The notes: generated by a model from the sequence alone, not told the origin. 64,000 nucleotides of DNA from an uncultured Clostridia bacterium (GCA_947628085.1 CANQYM010000003.1:1-64000); one strand, 5' to 3'. Shown: positions 39,650 through 50,660, counted from the first letter of the stretch. Translations and numbers: made by a program.

Positions 39650-40510
39650 TTAGTTTATCATTCCTAAAACATTTTTAATTGCAGAGTTTGCATTAGAAGC
39701 AGTTCCAGAATTTGAAGGTGCAGCTGAACCATGTGTTTGATCCATTGCTTGAGTATTTATAGGAGCTAATAATATTTTTCCAGTTCCTTTATAAACATTT
39801 ACTAAACCTTCTCCTGATAAACCAGAACCTATTAAAGATTTTGTAGATTTCTCTACTGAAAAATCTAATGTTCCAGACCAAGCTACTGCAAAATTTCCAT
39901 CTATTCTCATTACATCATTTTCTAATGTAATTTCTATTAATTCTTCTCTTGGAACACAGCTCTCTAAAGCAACAATTCCATTTCCAGATAGTTTTAGATT
40001 GAATAAACCTTCACCACCAAAAACTGCTGATGACAAATTAGAACGTGCTACTACTTGTTGATCAATAGTAGATTCACATGCTAAAAACATTCCATCATCT
40101 AAAACAATTCCATCTGGCCATTCTGTCATATCTTCTAATAGAATATGTCTATATGTAGGCTCTAACATTAAAAGACCTTTACCTTTATATTTAGGCTTAA
40201 CTGCAGATTCTTTTGTTACAGCTCCTTTTATAGCTTTTCCTAAAAAGTCTCCAACACCTTTTACATCACTACTGATTTCTACATTTCCTAATGTCCATTG
40301 CATTGCACCTGCACTAACTGTATATTCATTATCATTTACTTCAATTAATACTTGTCTTTTTCTAACATTCATTTTATTAGAAAAATATGCATTTACTGAA
40401 GAATATGGTGTAACACTTAGGTCATTAATGTATTCAATTATTCGCATTCCTTCTTTTTTGTCAAGTGTTCTTACGTTTTCATTTTTTAATAAATTTTTAA
40501 TTTTATACAT
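39650..40510 (-). CDS. AIM24 family protein
   Basis: VSAGAMQWTLGNVEISSDVKG, YKGKGLLMLEPTYRHILL, GGEGLFNLKLSGNGIVALES, GSGLSGEGLVNVYKGTGKILLAP. Confidence 0.88.
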   Translation of the reverse strand: MYKIKNLLKNENVRTLDKKEGMRIIEYINDLSVTPYSSVNAYFSNKMNVRKRQVLIEVNDNEYTVSAGAMQWTLGNVEISSDVKGVGDFLGKAIKGAVTKESAVKPKYKGKGLLMLEPTYRHILLEDMTEWPDGIVLDDGMFLACESTIDQQVVARSNLSSAVFGGEGLFNLKLSGNGIVALESCVPREELIEITLENDVMRIDGNFAVAWSGTLDFSVEKSTKSLIGSGLSGEGLVNVYKGTGKILLAPINTQAMDQTHGSAAPSNSGTASNANSAIKNVLGMIN

Positions 40511-40536
40511 TTTTTCCTCCTTAGTACGTCAAAAAT

Positions 40537-40570
40537 TATAAAACTCTATACTGTTAAATAGAGTTTTATA
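40537..40570 (-). terminator. Terminator of the TM2-domain gene
   Basis: TATAAAACTCTAT/ATAGAGTTTTATA. Confidence 0.75.
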
Positions 40571-40578
40571 TCATTTTT

Positions 40579-40878
40579 TTATTGTCTATATAAATCATCT
40601 GATGACATTAATTTTCCATAGCAATCTTTAAATTGTCCAAGAGCTATGACTGCAAAATCGTTTAATACTAATGCTAACATTGTTATTAAACACATTTGTC
40701 CTACTGGTGCACAAATTAATAATAACAATATTGATACTATAGTTCCATATAAGAATAAAAATCCTGAACCTAGTTTTCCAGCATATAAACGATGCACTCC
40801 AAAAAATCCTAAAAACCAACATAGCATTAATGCTGTAAATCTGTTTTTTGTACTTACATTATTTTCTTCATCATTCAT
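40579..40878 (-). CDS. TM2-domain membrane protein
   Basis: NRFTALMLCWFLGFFGVHRLYAGKLGSGFLFLY. Confidence 0.9.
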   Translation of the reverse strand: MNDEENNVSTKNRFTALMLCWFLGFFGVHRLYAGKLGSGFLFLYGTIVSILLLLICAPVGQMCLITMLALVLNDFAVIALGQFKDCYGKLMSSDDLYRQ

Positions 40879-40990
40879 CTTCTTTTGTTTCTCCTTTTAA
40901 TAAATACAATTATCTAATATAATATTAATATTAAATAAGTTTTATTGTCAATAGAAATTCTAAAATGTTACTAAAATGAAAAATACAAAA

Positions 40991-41013
40991 AAAGATGGCT
41001 TTTTGCCATCTTT
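40991..41013 (-). terminator. Terminator of the M23 peptidase gene
   Basis: AAAGATGGC-ttttt-GCCATCTTT. Confidence 0.85.
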
Positions 41014-41018
41014 CTTTT

Positions 41019-42110
41019 TTAATACAAATAATTTTGTGGATTAACTGGTGTTCCATTAATTCTTATTTCTAGATGTAAGTGTGGACCAGTTGAATTTCCT
41101 GTTGAGCCAACAGCACCAATTGTTGTAGTTGAGTCTACTGATTGACCAGCAGATACATAAATTGCACTACAATGTGCATAATAAGATTCGATGCCATTGC
41201 CATGATTAACTATTATTAAATTTCCATAAGAACCTTTATAGCCAGCATATGTTACTGTTCCTTGTGAAATAGTTCTTATTCCAGTTCCATTAGAAGTTGA
41301 AATATCTAGTCCAGTATGTGCTGTTGACCTTGATCCACTTCTTGAACCAAATCTTGAACTAACAGAACCATTTACTGGAGTACAAAGCGGCATACCACTT
41401 AAATTTCCAGTAGCAGGAGTTTGTGCTGTTGTTGCTATGCTTTTAGATATACTAAATTTTGCTTTTTGTGCTTCCATAGCAGCTTTTGCAATTCTTATTT
41501 CTTCTGCTTTTTTGTTTTCATATTCTGTAACTTTATTAGTTTTTAAATCATTTAATATAGTTTTTGCTTCATCTAATGAATTTACTTTATATTCTGTTGA
41601 ATAAACATCAGCTATTCCTAATTTTAAGTCGACGTTTTCATTCAAATTCTCTTTTATTTGGTTTATTATGTTTTCAGCCTCTTCTTGAGTTGAAACAACT
41701 GCTTTTTGCTCTCCATCTGAAGTTATAGCATAAGTTTTATATGTTGTTGTTGTCAAGTCCTTTATTGCTAACATAACCTTTTTTTCTTCAAATTCTTTAT
41801 CCCTATTTACTAATTGTAATTCATACTCTGGTAATTCTTTTATTTCTCTAAAGGCTATATTTCCAGTAGTATCATTAATATATTTGTCTATTTTTGCTTT
41901 TATAATTTCCTCATTATATACAAAGCCAATTGTCTCACCTGATATTGTGACTTTATATGCAGGTTTGTATTTTATACATACCATAGTTATAATTATGGCA
42001 GAACCAATTGTGACAAGTTTTAGGGTTTTGAAAGTTTCTTTTGTGTAATATTTAACCCAATTTATTAAAATAAAATTCACTCTCCTTTTCTGCTTAAAAA
42101 AAATCGTCAC
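41019..42110 (-). CDS. M23 family peptidoglycan metallopeptidase, N-terminal TM
   Basis: SRFGSRSGSRSTAHTGLDISTSNGTGIRTISQGTVTYAG...STGNSTGPHLHLEIRINGTPVNPQNYL. Confidence 0.93.
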   Translation of the reverse strand: MTIFFKQKRRVNFILINWVKYYTKETFKTLKLVTIGSAIIITMVCIKYKPAYKVTISGETIGFVYNEEIIKAKIDKYINDTTGNIAFREIKELPEYELQLVNRDKEFEEKKVMLAIKDLTTTTYKTYAITSDGEQKAVVSTQEEAENIINQIKENLNENVDLKLGIADVYSTEYKVNSLDEAKTILNDLKTNKVTEYENKKAEEIRIAKAAMEAQKAKFSISKSIATTAQTPATGNLSGMPLCTPVNGSVSSRFGSRSGSRSTAHTGLDISTSNGTGIRTISQGTVTYAGYKGSYGNLIIVNHGNGIESYYAHCSAIYVSAGQSVDSTTTIGAVGSTGNSTGPHLHLEIRINGTPVNPQNYLY

Positions 42111-42350
42111 TAAAAAATATTATACTATAAACTCGAGGTCATTTCAAGCAAAGTAAATTCAGATTAACCAATTTTAACCACTTTTAATCAAAACTATCTT
42201 TTTAAAGTTTTCAAAAACAACAACTTTACTCTATCATTCTTCTTTTTTCTCGTTTTTTCTTCACTTTACTATGCAATTTGTTTTTAGTGTTTTTATATCA
42301 AAGTGGGTTTAAAACATTATTTTTATATATTTTTTTGATAGTCAATCCCA

Positions 42351-42392
42351 AAAAATAAGTGGAAATTTAAAAAAATATTTCCACTTATTTTT
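42351..42392 (-). terminator. smc terminator
   Basis: AAAATAAGTGGAAAT/ATTTCCACTTATTTT. Confidence 0.8.
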
Positions 42393-42415
42393 CATAATAT
42401 TTAATTTCTTTATAG

Positions 42416-45400
42416 TTATTTTAACTTCATTGATAGTAGTTTACTTATACCTTTTTCTTCCATTGTAATACCATATACAGTATCTGCTACTTCCATAGTT
42501 CCTTTTCTGTGCGTAATTACTAAAAATTGTGAGTCCACTGCAAATTTTTTCAAGTATTCTGCAAATCTATAAACATTAACATCATCTAAAGCTGCTTCAA
42601 TTTCATCTAATACACAAAATGGTGCTGGATTTATTTTTAGTATTGCAAATAATAATGCAATAGCAGTAAAAGCTCTTTCTCCTCCTGATAATAGCATCAT
42701 ATTTTGAAGTTTCTTTCCTGGTGGTTGAACAGCAATTTCTATTCCACATTCTAATATGTTATTCTCATCAGAAAGAATTAGCTCTGCTTTTCCTCCTCCA
42801 AATAGTTCTGAAAATACCTCTCCAAAATTTTTATTAATTATTTTGAATTGCTCTGCAAATTGCTTTTTCATTGTTTCTGTCATTTCATTTATAACTTTTT
42901 TAAGTTTACTACTAGAGTCTTCTAAATCTAATCTTTGTTCACTCATAAAATCATATCTTTCTTTAAGCTCTTGATATTCTTTTATTGAATCAACATTTAT
43001 GCTTCCTAAATCTTTTATGTCATTTCTTAAAGAATTTACCTTTTTCTGCACTTCTGAAGGATTTTCTGTTTTCTTAATATCACCAACATTATTTGGTGTT
43101 AGCTCATATTCATCCCACATTTTATTAATAATTTGATTTAGCTCAAGTTCTATTTTTGATTTCTTCAAATCTAATTTAGAAATATGTACTTTGATGTCTT
43201 CTAATTTTGAATTTTGATCTTCTATGTTTTTCTCTAGTTCCAATAGTTTTTCACTATTTTTAGCTCTGTCTTCTTTTAATTTTTGAACTTTTTCACTGCT
43301 TCCTAAAATATCTTTTTCTAGTTCTTCTATTTTTAAAGTTATTTCTTGTATTTTCTCTTCTAGTTTTGTATTTTCTTCTAAACTTTTTTCTCTTAATGAT
43401 TTTTTATTATTTATACTTGTCAAGTTATTTTGAATATCTAAATTTATTCTGTCTACCATTTCGTTTATTGATGTTTCGCTTTCATCAAAAGATGAAACTG
43501 ATATTCTTAAATTTGTTATGTCGAAATTTAAATCATCAATATATTTTTGATTATCTTTATTTAAGTTAGTAAATTCTTCAATTATTTTTCCAAGCTCTAA
43601 GTTTTCTTGTTCAATTTTTTGAAGTTCAACTTGCTCTTCACTCTGTCTTGACAAATTTTCTTCTTTTTCTACTTTTAATTTTTCTAAATCTTCTCTTAGT
43701 TTTGAAAGTTTAGCATCATATTTCAATATTTCAAGTTCTAAATTATCTATTTTTTGCTTTTCTGTTGCATAAACTATTTCTAGTTCTTGAACTTCTTTTT
43801 GCTTTTCTTCAAATTTATTTACTATATCTGAAATACTATTTTCATAATCTTGTTTTTCTTGCTCTGCTTTTTCTATTTTAGATTTAATATCTTTTAGTTC
43901 TTTCTCTAATTGTTTAATTTCTTTTCCTCTACCTAAAATGCTAACTGTTTTTGTTGCTACTGAACCACCACTAATACTTCCAGAAGGATTTATTACATCA
44001 CCTTTTAAAGTAACTATTTTAAATTTATATCCATTTTGCTTTGCAAGTTTTATACTACTATCGATATCTTCTACAACAACTGTTTTTCCTAATAAATTTA
44101 AAATTATTCCTTCATATTTCTTATCGCATTTTACTAAATCAGAAGCGATTCCAATTACTCCATTTACACCTCTTGTATTAATTCCAGATATTCTTTGTCC
44201 TCTAACAGATGTTATTGGCAAAAATGATGCTCTTCCTAAATTATTATCTCTTAAATAATTTACTAATTTTTTTGCATCTTCTTCTGTTTCTGTAACAATA
44301 TTTTGAATTGTTCCAGCTAAAGTCATTTCTATTGCTGTTTCATACTCTTTATCTACTTGTATTAAATTTGCAAGTACTCCATGAACACCTCTTGACAAAG
44401 AAGAATTTCTTTCTACTGCTTCTAATAATGATTTTACACTTCTAGTATAGCCTTCTTTTTCTCTTTCAGTTTCTTGCAAAAATTTATATCTTGATTCTTT
44501 TATTCTATACTCAGATTGATAGCTGTTTATTCTAACTTCAAATTCTTTAAGTTTTTCAGAGCTTTTTTCCTTTTCTGACTTCATTTCCTCTAGCTGTTTT
44601 ATTAAAGTATTTCTATTTTTTTCTACTTCATAAAAACTTCTAGATTTTTCTTCTTTTATTGTTCTAGAATTATCTAAATCAGATATTGTTTCTTGAATTT
44701 CGTTTTTTAGAGACGTTTCTCTTTTTTCTAGGTTTTCAAAATTTGCTTTTTCTGTGTTTGTTTGCGCTACAATTTCATATTTTTTATCTACATTTGTTTG
44801 TACAATTTGTTTTTTGCCTTCAATTTCTATTTCTTTGTCTGATAATGTTTTAGTATATTTTTCAAGTTCTAATTCTTTTGCTTTTAAATCTGTTTCAAAT
44901 TTTTCTTTGTTTAAATATAGGTTGTTTTTCTTTTCTTGTTTTTTATTTTTCTCATCTTCTAATTCTTGATTTCGTTTTTCAAGTTCTTCTATTTCAAGTG
45001 CATATCTTTCGAAGTTTTCTTTATTATTAGAAATTCTTTCAGTTGCTATTCCTATTTCACTATTATATTGCTCTTTTCTTTGATTTCCTTCTGAGCTTAA
45101 ATTTTGTGTTTTTTCAATTTCTTCAATTAATTTATTTATTAATTCTTTTACTGTATCTCTTTCTGTTTGAATATTAGAAACGTTTTCTTCTTCTTTTGTT
45201 TTTTGTTCTTCAAGCAAATTCATATTATCTAATATTTCTTGTGTTTGAGCTTTATAATTATCTATATTATATAAAAATAGTCCAACCTCAATATTTTTAA
45301 GTTCTTCTCTTAAGCTTAAAAACTTTTTAGCTTTTTCTGATTGAATTTTAAGTGGTTCTATATTGTTTTCTATTTCTGCAATAATATCATTTATTCTAAG

Positions 45401-45964
45401 TAGATTTAATTTTGTTTGCTCTAATTTTTTTTCAGATTCCATTTTTCTTGTTCTATATTTTACAATTCCGGCAGCCTCTTCAAAAATATGTCGTCTATCT
45501 TCTGATTTATTGCTTAATATTTCATCAATCTTTCCTTGTCCAATAATAGAATAGCCATCTTTTCCTATACCTGTATCCATAAATAGCTCTTGAACATCTT
45601 TTAATCTACAAGGAGTTTTATTTATAAAATATCCAGATTCGCCAGTTCTATATAGTCTTCTTGTAACAACAACTTCAGTATATTCAATTGGTAATTTTGA
45701 ATCAGAATTGTCTATTACTAAAGATGCTTCTGCATAGCCTAATGGTTTTCTATTTTGTGTTCCTGAAAAAATAATATCATCTGATTTTGCTCCTCTTAAA
45801 GATTTTAAACTTTGCTCTCCTAAAATCCATCTAATACAATCTGATATATTACTTTTTCCAGAACCATTTGGTCCAATTACTGTTGTTATTCCTGGCATAA
45901 AATCTAAAACTGTTTTGTCAGCAAAAGACTTAAAGCCATACATTTCCAATCTTTTTAAGTGCAT
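42416..45964 (-). CDS. smc: Chromosome segregation protein SMC
   Basis: GFKSFADKTVLDFMPGITTVIGPNGSGKSNISD, coiled coils, hinge, LLSGGERAFTAIALLFAI, DEIEAALDDVN. Confidence 0.98.
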   Translation of the reverse strand: MHLKRLEMYGFKSFADKTVLDFMPGITTVIGPNGSGKSNISDCIRWILGEQSLKSLRGAKSDDIIFSGTQNRKPLGYAEASLVIDNSDSKLPIEYTEVVVTRRLYRTGESGYFINKTPCRLKDVQELFMDTGIGKDGYSIIGQGKIDEILSNKSEDRRHIFEEAAGIVKYRTRKMESEKKLEQTKLNLLRINDIIAEIENNIEPLKIQSEKAKKFLSLREELKNIEVGLFLYNIDNYKAQTQEILDNMNLLEEQKTKEEENVSNIQTERDTVKELINKLIEEIEKTQNLSSEGNQRKEQYNSEIGIATERISNNKENFERYALEIEELEKRNQELEDEKNKKQEKKNNLYLNKEKFETDLKAKELELEKYTKTLSDKEIEIEGKKQIVQTNVDKKYEIVAQTNTEKANFENLEKRETSLKNEIQETISDLDNSRTIKEEKSRSFYEVEKNRNTLIKQLEEMKSEKEKSSEKLKEFEVRINSYQSEYRIKESRYKFLQETEREKEGYTRSVKSLLEAVERNSSLSRGVHGVLANLIQVDKEYETAIEMTLAGTIQNIVTETEEDAKKLVNYLRDNNLGRASFLPITSVRGQRISGINTRGVNGVIGIASDLVKCDKKYEGIILNLLGKTVVVEDIDSSIKLAKQNGYKFKIVTLKGDVINPSGSISGGSVATKTVSILGRGKEIKQLEKELKDIKSKIEKAEQEKQDYENSISDIVNKFEEKQKEVQELEIVYATEKQKIDNLELEILKYDAKLSKLREDLEKLKVEKEENLSRQSEEQVELQKIEQENLELGKIIEEFTNLNKDNQKYIDDLNFDITNLRISVSSFDESETSINEMVDRINLDIQNNLTSINNKKSLREKSLEENTKLEEKIQEITLKIEELEKDILGSSEKVQKLKEDRAKNSEKLLELEKNIEDQNSKLEDIKVHISKLDLKKSKIELELNQIINKMWDEYELTPNNVGDIKKTENPSEVQKKVNSLRNDIKDLGSINVDSIKEYQELKERYDFMSEQRLDLEDSSSKLKKVINEMTETMKKQFAEQFKIINKNFGEVFSELFGGGKAELILSDENNILECGIEIAVQPPGKKLQNMMLLSGGERAFTAIALLFAILKINPAPFCVLDEIEAALDDVNVYRFAEYLKKFAVDSQFLVITHRKGTMEVADTVYGITMEEKGISKLLSMKLK

Positions 45965-46111
45965 TTTGTTTTCCTCTACTTATATTACTTTGAAGATAAT
46001 CATATTATATAATTTTACTTTTTTCAAGCATTTATTTAAATTCACTTGACCAAAATTTTATTAAGATATAAAATTAGCTATATAGTTATTTACACAAAAG
46101 AGGAGTATTAA

Positions 46112-47053
46112 ATGAAAGAAGCTTTTGATTTTTATAATAGCACTTCTATAAAGTCTTACAATCTAGATGAAAAAATACGTTATCAATTAAAGATGTTAGA
46201 TGGACTTGACAATTTTACTAGAAAACATAGTGAAAATGTTGCAAATATTTCTTGTAGACTTTGTGAAAAACTTGGCTTAGATAAAACTTTTACAATCTAT
46301 TGCACAACTTGTGCATATATACATGATATTGGAAAAATGTTTATTCCGCCATCTGTTTTGCAAAAACCTACTAGACTTACTGATGAAGAATTTGAAATTA
46401 TGAAAACACATACAACAATTGGTTATAAAATGTGTATGAATGATTTAAAACTTCGTCCTTATTCTGAAGGTCCTTATTATCATCATGAATCTTTAAATGG
46501 TTCTGGATATCCAAATGGAATCACAGGAGATAAAATTCCTTATGCTTCAAAAATAATAAGAGTAGCTGATGAATTTGAAGCAATAACTGCAAAACGTCAA
46601 TATAAAAGCCACATTGGTATTGTTGATGCTTTAAACATTTTAATTGAAGATGCAAGACCACCTAAAGTAAAAAATGCATCTGATGCTGTTCAAAATTATA
46701 AAACTGGAAATGTCGGAAAAATAGATAAAAAAATATTAAAAACACTTTTCAAAGTTATAATCGAAGATACAGAATATGAAATTGTTGCAAGAACAGACTA
46801 TGTAAACTTTTTAAAAGATGAAATTAAAAGAATAGAAAGTGCTCAAAAATATTATAATAAAATGGTTGCACAAAAAAATCCTGATAAACGTGAATACTTT
46901 AAAGAAGAAGTAAAATGCTATTTACATCCAAATGAAGATGCAGAAAAAATTCCTCAAATGCTAGAAGAATTTAAAGCAGCTTATAAGTCAAGAGAAGAAC
47001 ATATTACAAAGTTATATAATGAAATAAAACAAATTAAAAAACTAAAAATATAA
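46112..47053 (+). CDS. HD-GYP domain phosphohydrolase
   Basis: YIHDIGKMFIPPSVLQKP, HHESLNGSGYPNGITGDKIPYASKIIRVADEFEA. Confidence 0.92.
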   Translation: MKEAFDFYNSTSIKSYNLDEKIRYQLKMLDGLDNFTRKHSENVANISCRLCEKLGLDKTFTIYCTTCAYIHDIGKMFIPPSVLQKPTRLTDEEFEIMKTHTTIGYKMCMNDLKLRPYSEGPYYHHESLNGSGYPNGITGDKIPYASKIIRVADEFEAITAKRQYKSHIGIVDALNILIEDARPPKVKNASDAVQNYKTGNVGKIDKKILKTLFKVIIEDTEYEIVARTDYVNFLKDEIKRIESAQKYYNKMVAQKNPDKREYFKEEVKCYLHPNEDAEKIPQMLEEFKAAYKSREEHITKLYNEIKQIKKLKI

Positions 47054-47114
47054 AATTTAAAATTTTATTTGAAATACATTAAAATTGCATTATATTTAAA
47101 TTTTAAGTAAAGTA

Positions 47115-47153
47115 AAAACGCGTAATCATTAAAATATCATGATTACGCGTTTT
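47115..47153. terminator. Bidirectional terminator
   Basis: AAAACGCGTAATCAT/ATGATTACGCGTTTT between convergent genes. Confidence 0.85.
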
Positions 47154-47165
47154 AATATTGCTTTA

Positions 47166-48602
47166 TTAATATTGTCTTCCCCAAACTACCATTTTTTCTG
47201 CCTTTTTTCCACAAATTGGGCAAACATCTGCTAAATGTTCTTGTTTAAATGGTATGCATCTAGAATGTGCTCCTGTAACTTCTTTGATTTTATCTTCACA
47301 CTCTACATTTCCACACCACATTGTTTTAACATAGCCTTGATTTTTCTCTAAGTTTTGGGCTATTTCTTCTAAAGAAAAAGCTACTGTTGTTTTTTCAGAA
47401 ACTATTTTTTGGCAAGCTTCAAACATGCTGTTTTGAATATTTTCTAAAAGTTCTCCTAATTTTTCTTTTAAATTGTTTAATTCTACAGTTTCTTTTTCTC
47501 CTGTATCACGTCTTACTAAAACTGCAACACCATTTTCTAAATCTCTTGGTCCTATTTCTATTCTAACTGGAACACCTCTCATTTCCCAATCATTAAATTT
47601 AAATCCAGTTGAATAGTTATCTCTATCGTCTAATTTTACTCTAAACTCATTTTTTAATTCTTCAAAAATTTTATTTGTTTTCTCTAAAACACCTTCTTTA
47701 TGCATGGCAATTGGAACTATAACTGCTTGAATTGGAGCAACTCTTGGTGGTAATTTAAGTCCTCTATTATCTCCGTGAGCCATTATAACAGCTCCTAATA
47801 ATCTTGTACTTAATCCCCAAGATGTTTGATATCCATATTCTTCTTTTCCTTCTCTATTTTGAAATTTAATTTCAAATGGCTTTGTAAAATTTTGTCCAAA
47901 GTAATGTGAAGTTCCTGCTTGAAGAGCTCTTCCATCATGCATTAATGTTTCTACTGTATATGTAGCTTCTGCTCCAGCAAATTGTTCTTTTGGAGTTTTT
48001 CTTCCCTTTAAAACTGGTATTGCTAAAAGATTTTCTATAACGTCTGCATAAATATCTAACATCATCATAGTTCTTTCTTCTGCTTCTTTTGCTGTTTCAT
48101 GTATTGTATGTCCTTCTTGCCATAAAAATTCTCTTGAACGTAAAAATGGTCTTGTTTCTTTTTCCCATCTTACAACACTACACCATTGATTTCCCAAAAT
48201 TGGTAAATCTCTCCAAGATTTAATCCATCTAGAATACATTGTTGACATCATGGTTTCTGAAGTTGGTCTTATGCATAATCTTTCTTCTAGCTTCTCTCCA
48301 CCTCCAAATGTAACCCAAGCTACTTCTGGAGCAAATCCTTCAACATGATCTTTTTCCTTTTGTAGCATACTTTCTGGAATAAGAAGTGGCATATAAAGAT
48401 TTGTTACACCTACTTCTTTAAATTTTTTGTCTGTATAATTTTGTATACTTTCCCATATTGCATATCCATAAGGTCTTATTGCTATAAAACCTTTTGTGTC
48501 TGTATAATCTGCAAGTTCTGCTTTTATTACAACATCTGTGTACCATTTAGCAAAATCTTCTTCAATATTTGTAATTTCTCTAACAAATTCCTCTTTTCCC
48601 AT
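47166..48602 (-). CDS. proS: Prolyl-tRNA synthetase (short, archaeal/eukaryal-like type)
   Basis: FAKWYTDVVIKAELADYT, YMPLLIPESMLQKEKDHVEGFAPEVAWVT, RPTSETMMSTMYSRWIKSWRDLP, FLWQEGHT. Confidence 0.95.
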   Translation of the reverse strand: MGKEEFVREITNIEEDFAKWYTDVVIKAELADYTDTKGFIAIRPYGYAIWESIQNYTDKKFKEVGVTNLYMPLLIPESMLQKEKDHVEGFAPEVAWVTFGGGEKLEERLCIRPTSETMMSTMYSRWIKSWRDLPILGNQWCSVVRWEKETRPFLRSREFLWQEGHTIHETAKEAEERTMMMLDIYADVIENLLAIPVLKGRKTPKEQFAGAEATYTVETLMHDGRALQAGTSHYFGQNFTKPFEIKFQNREGKEEYGYQTSWGLSTRLLGAVIMAHGDNRGLKLPPRVAPIQAVIVPIAMHKEGVLEKTNKIFEELKNEFRVKLDDRDNYSTGFKFNDWEMRGVPVRIEIGPRDLENGVAVLVRRDTGEKETVELNNLKEKLGELLENIQNSMFEACQKIVSEKTTVAFSLEEIAQNLEKNQGYVKTMWCGNVECEDKIKEVTGAHSRCIPFKQEHLADVCPICGKKAEKMVVWGRQY

Positions 48603-48627
48603 AATATTACCTCCAATAAATTAATAA

Positions 48628-49230
48628 TTAGTTTTCATTTTTTTCATTAACTTCTTCCCTTTCGGGCATTGGAGCCTCTATTACATCATCTATAACTATT
48701 TGTTCATTTTCATCTAATTTATATCTTGGCAAATCTGGTAATTCATCTAAGCTAGATATTCCAAACATTTTCATAAACTTATTTGTTACTTTATACATAG
48801 TAGGTTTTCCTGGAGCATCAAGCTTTCCTGCTTCTTCTATTAAATCATATTCTAGTAGTTTATATACTGTACCATCTGCATTTACTCCACGAATTGCCTC
48901 TATTTGTGCTCTTGTTATTTTAGGATTATATGCAATTATTGACAAAGTTTCTAAAGCAGCATTAGAAATGTTTGGTTTTGCTCTATTATCAAATAATGGA
49001 TAGATATATTCATAGTATTCTTTTTTTGTGCATAGTTGATAACAGTCATTTACTTTTATTATTTCAATACCGCTATTTCTTGCTTCATAATCAGCTTTCA
49101 TTTTTAAAATAATTTTGTCAATATCTTCTGCTCCAATTTCTAGTGCGTTCATTATTTCTTTTGAACTTACTTCTCTTCCAGCTGAAAAAAGCATTGCTTC
49201 AATTATTGATTCTTCCTTGCTAAATGCCAT
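48628..49230 (-). CDS. scpB: Segregation and condensation protein B
   Basis: IIEAMLFSAGREVSSKEI, LETLSIIAYNPKITRAQIEAIRGVNADGTVYKLLEYDLIEEAGKLDAPGKPTMYKVT. Confidence 0.95.
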   Translation of the reverse strand: MAFSKEESIIEAMLFSAGREVSSKEIMNALEIGAEDIDKIILKMKADYEARNSGIEIIKVNDCYQLCTKKEYYEYIYPLFDNRAKPNISNAALETLSIIAYNPKITRAQIEAIRGVNADGTVYKLLEYDLIEEAGKLDAPGKPTMYKVTNKFMKMFGISSLDELPDLPRYKLDENEQIVIDDVIEAPMPEREEVNEKNEN

Positions 49231-49387
49231 AATCCTTCTCCTTTCACAGTATTTATATATTATTACATAAAAAGTCTAAAATGTCAAACAATGTAAGTGT
49301 TTTAAAGTATTTTTGTAGTTTTTATAATTGACTAGACAACCTTAATATGCTATAATTAATGTGTAGTTTTTAAGAAGGAGTAAGAAA

Positions 49388-49615
49388 ATGAGTGAAGATA
49401 AGAATATTAATAATGATGAACATAAATTAGAAATAATTACCAATGACACTTCAGCACTAAACATTTCAGAAGTTAGCGATTACATGAACCCATTACGTCC
49501 AGATACTTCTCCAAAAAAACAAGTTATTATTCCTGTAAATAAGAAAAAATTAGAAAAAAAGAAAGAAACAAAAAGAGAAATAAAACTAAATTTAAAAAAA
49601 CCTAAAAACAATTAA
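49388..49615 (+). CDS. Small lysine-rich hypothetical protein (75 aa)
   Basis: SD AAGGAG upstream; terminator downstream; highly charged tail. Confidence 0.65.
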   Translation: MSEDKNINNDEHKLEIITNDTSALNISEVSDYMNPLRPDTSPKKQVIIPVNKKKLEKKKETKREIKLNLKKPKNN

Positions 49616-49616
49616 A

Positions 49617-49653
49617 AAAATCCCATTTAGTTATAAAACTAAATGGGATTTTT
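49617..49653. terminator. Bidirectional terminator
   Basis: AAAATCCCATTTAGT-tata-AACTAAATGGGATTTTT. Confidence 0.85.
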
Positions 49654-49659
49654 AAGATT

Positions 49660-50451
49660 TTATCTATAATTTTCTTCTGAATTTGTTCCTATTAATCTTA
49701 CGCATTTTTTATTGTTTAATTTACTAAATAACTTTAAAATTTCATCATATTTTTCTACTCTTTGTTTTCTATCTTGTAAAACATGCATTGCGAGTTCTCG
49801 AGCACCAATCTTACTATTTTCAAATGGAACAATTCTTTCGTTTTGAGATTTTTGTTCTTCTGGTGGAAGAGTTCTTAAAATTTCAAAATATTTTTCAAGT
49901 TCAGATATTAAAAATGTATCTTCTATTCTACAGGCTTTTGTTGCATCTTCTGAATCTATTGCTTCTGAAATTTTGTCCTTTCTCTCTAATAATTTGTCAG
50001 AAATTCTTTTTCTTTCATCAGAATACTCTGCATGAACTGTTAATGATTTCTTAAATTTCATTTGTTGAGATATATATAAATTGTAATCTTCAGATGGTAT
50101 TTTACTCTCCATATCTTTTCCAAAAGAAGGATATACTTCTCTTATTTTAGAAAACATTTTTTCTAATGCATCAATTCTTTTATCTAACTTTTTACTTAAC
50201 TTAATATTTTTTTCAAAGTTTTGCTCAAATGATTCTCTATCTTGTTCATAGTCATTGTCACGCTCTATTTGAGATCTAGAATCATTTCTATAAATTATAG
50301 GTGCATGTACAACAACTGATGAATCTGCTGTTGCCATTACAAATCCCATATCGAAATATCTATTTATTAGTAAATGTTGTTTATTTGAAATGTTTCCAGC
50401 AATCGATATAATATTTGGATTTTTATATATATCTAAATCTTTTTTTATCAT
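49660..50451 (-). CDS. Hypothetical protein (263 aa)
   Basis: Long ORF, no recognised domain. Confidence 0.75.
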   Translation of the reverse strand: MIKKDLDIYKNPNIISIAGNISNKQHLLINRYFDMGFVMATADSSVVVHAPIIYRNDSRSQIERDNDYEQDRESFEQNFEKNIKLSKKLDKRIDALEKMFSKIREVYPSFGKDMESKIPSEDYNLYISQQMKFKKSLTVHAEYSDERKRISDKLLERKDKISEAIDSEDATKACRIEDTFLISELEKYFEILRTLPPEEQKSQNERIVPFENSKIGARELAMHVLQDRKQRVEKYDEILKLFSKLNNKKCVRLIGTNSEENYR

Positions 50452-50583
50452 AAAAAAATTTCCTCCACCCTAATATTATACTATATTTTGGCATTTTTTT
50501 CAACCTATATATTAATTATTTTAACTTTTTGCATTTTTGCTTGACAAAATGGGATAATACTATTATAATAATACTTGCATTAT

Positions 50584-50660
50584 GGCGACGTAGCTCAGTT
50601 GGCTAGAGCATCCGGTTCATACCCGGCAGGTCGTAAGTTCGAATCTCACCGTCGCTACCA
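50584..50660 (+). tRNA. tRNA with CAT anticodon (tRNA-Met or tRNA-Ile2)
   Basis: Cloverleaf GGCGACG TA GCTCAGTTGGCTAGAGC ... CCGGTTCATACCCGG ... GTTCGAATC ... CGTCGCT ACCA, encoded CCA. Confidence 0.95.
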
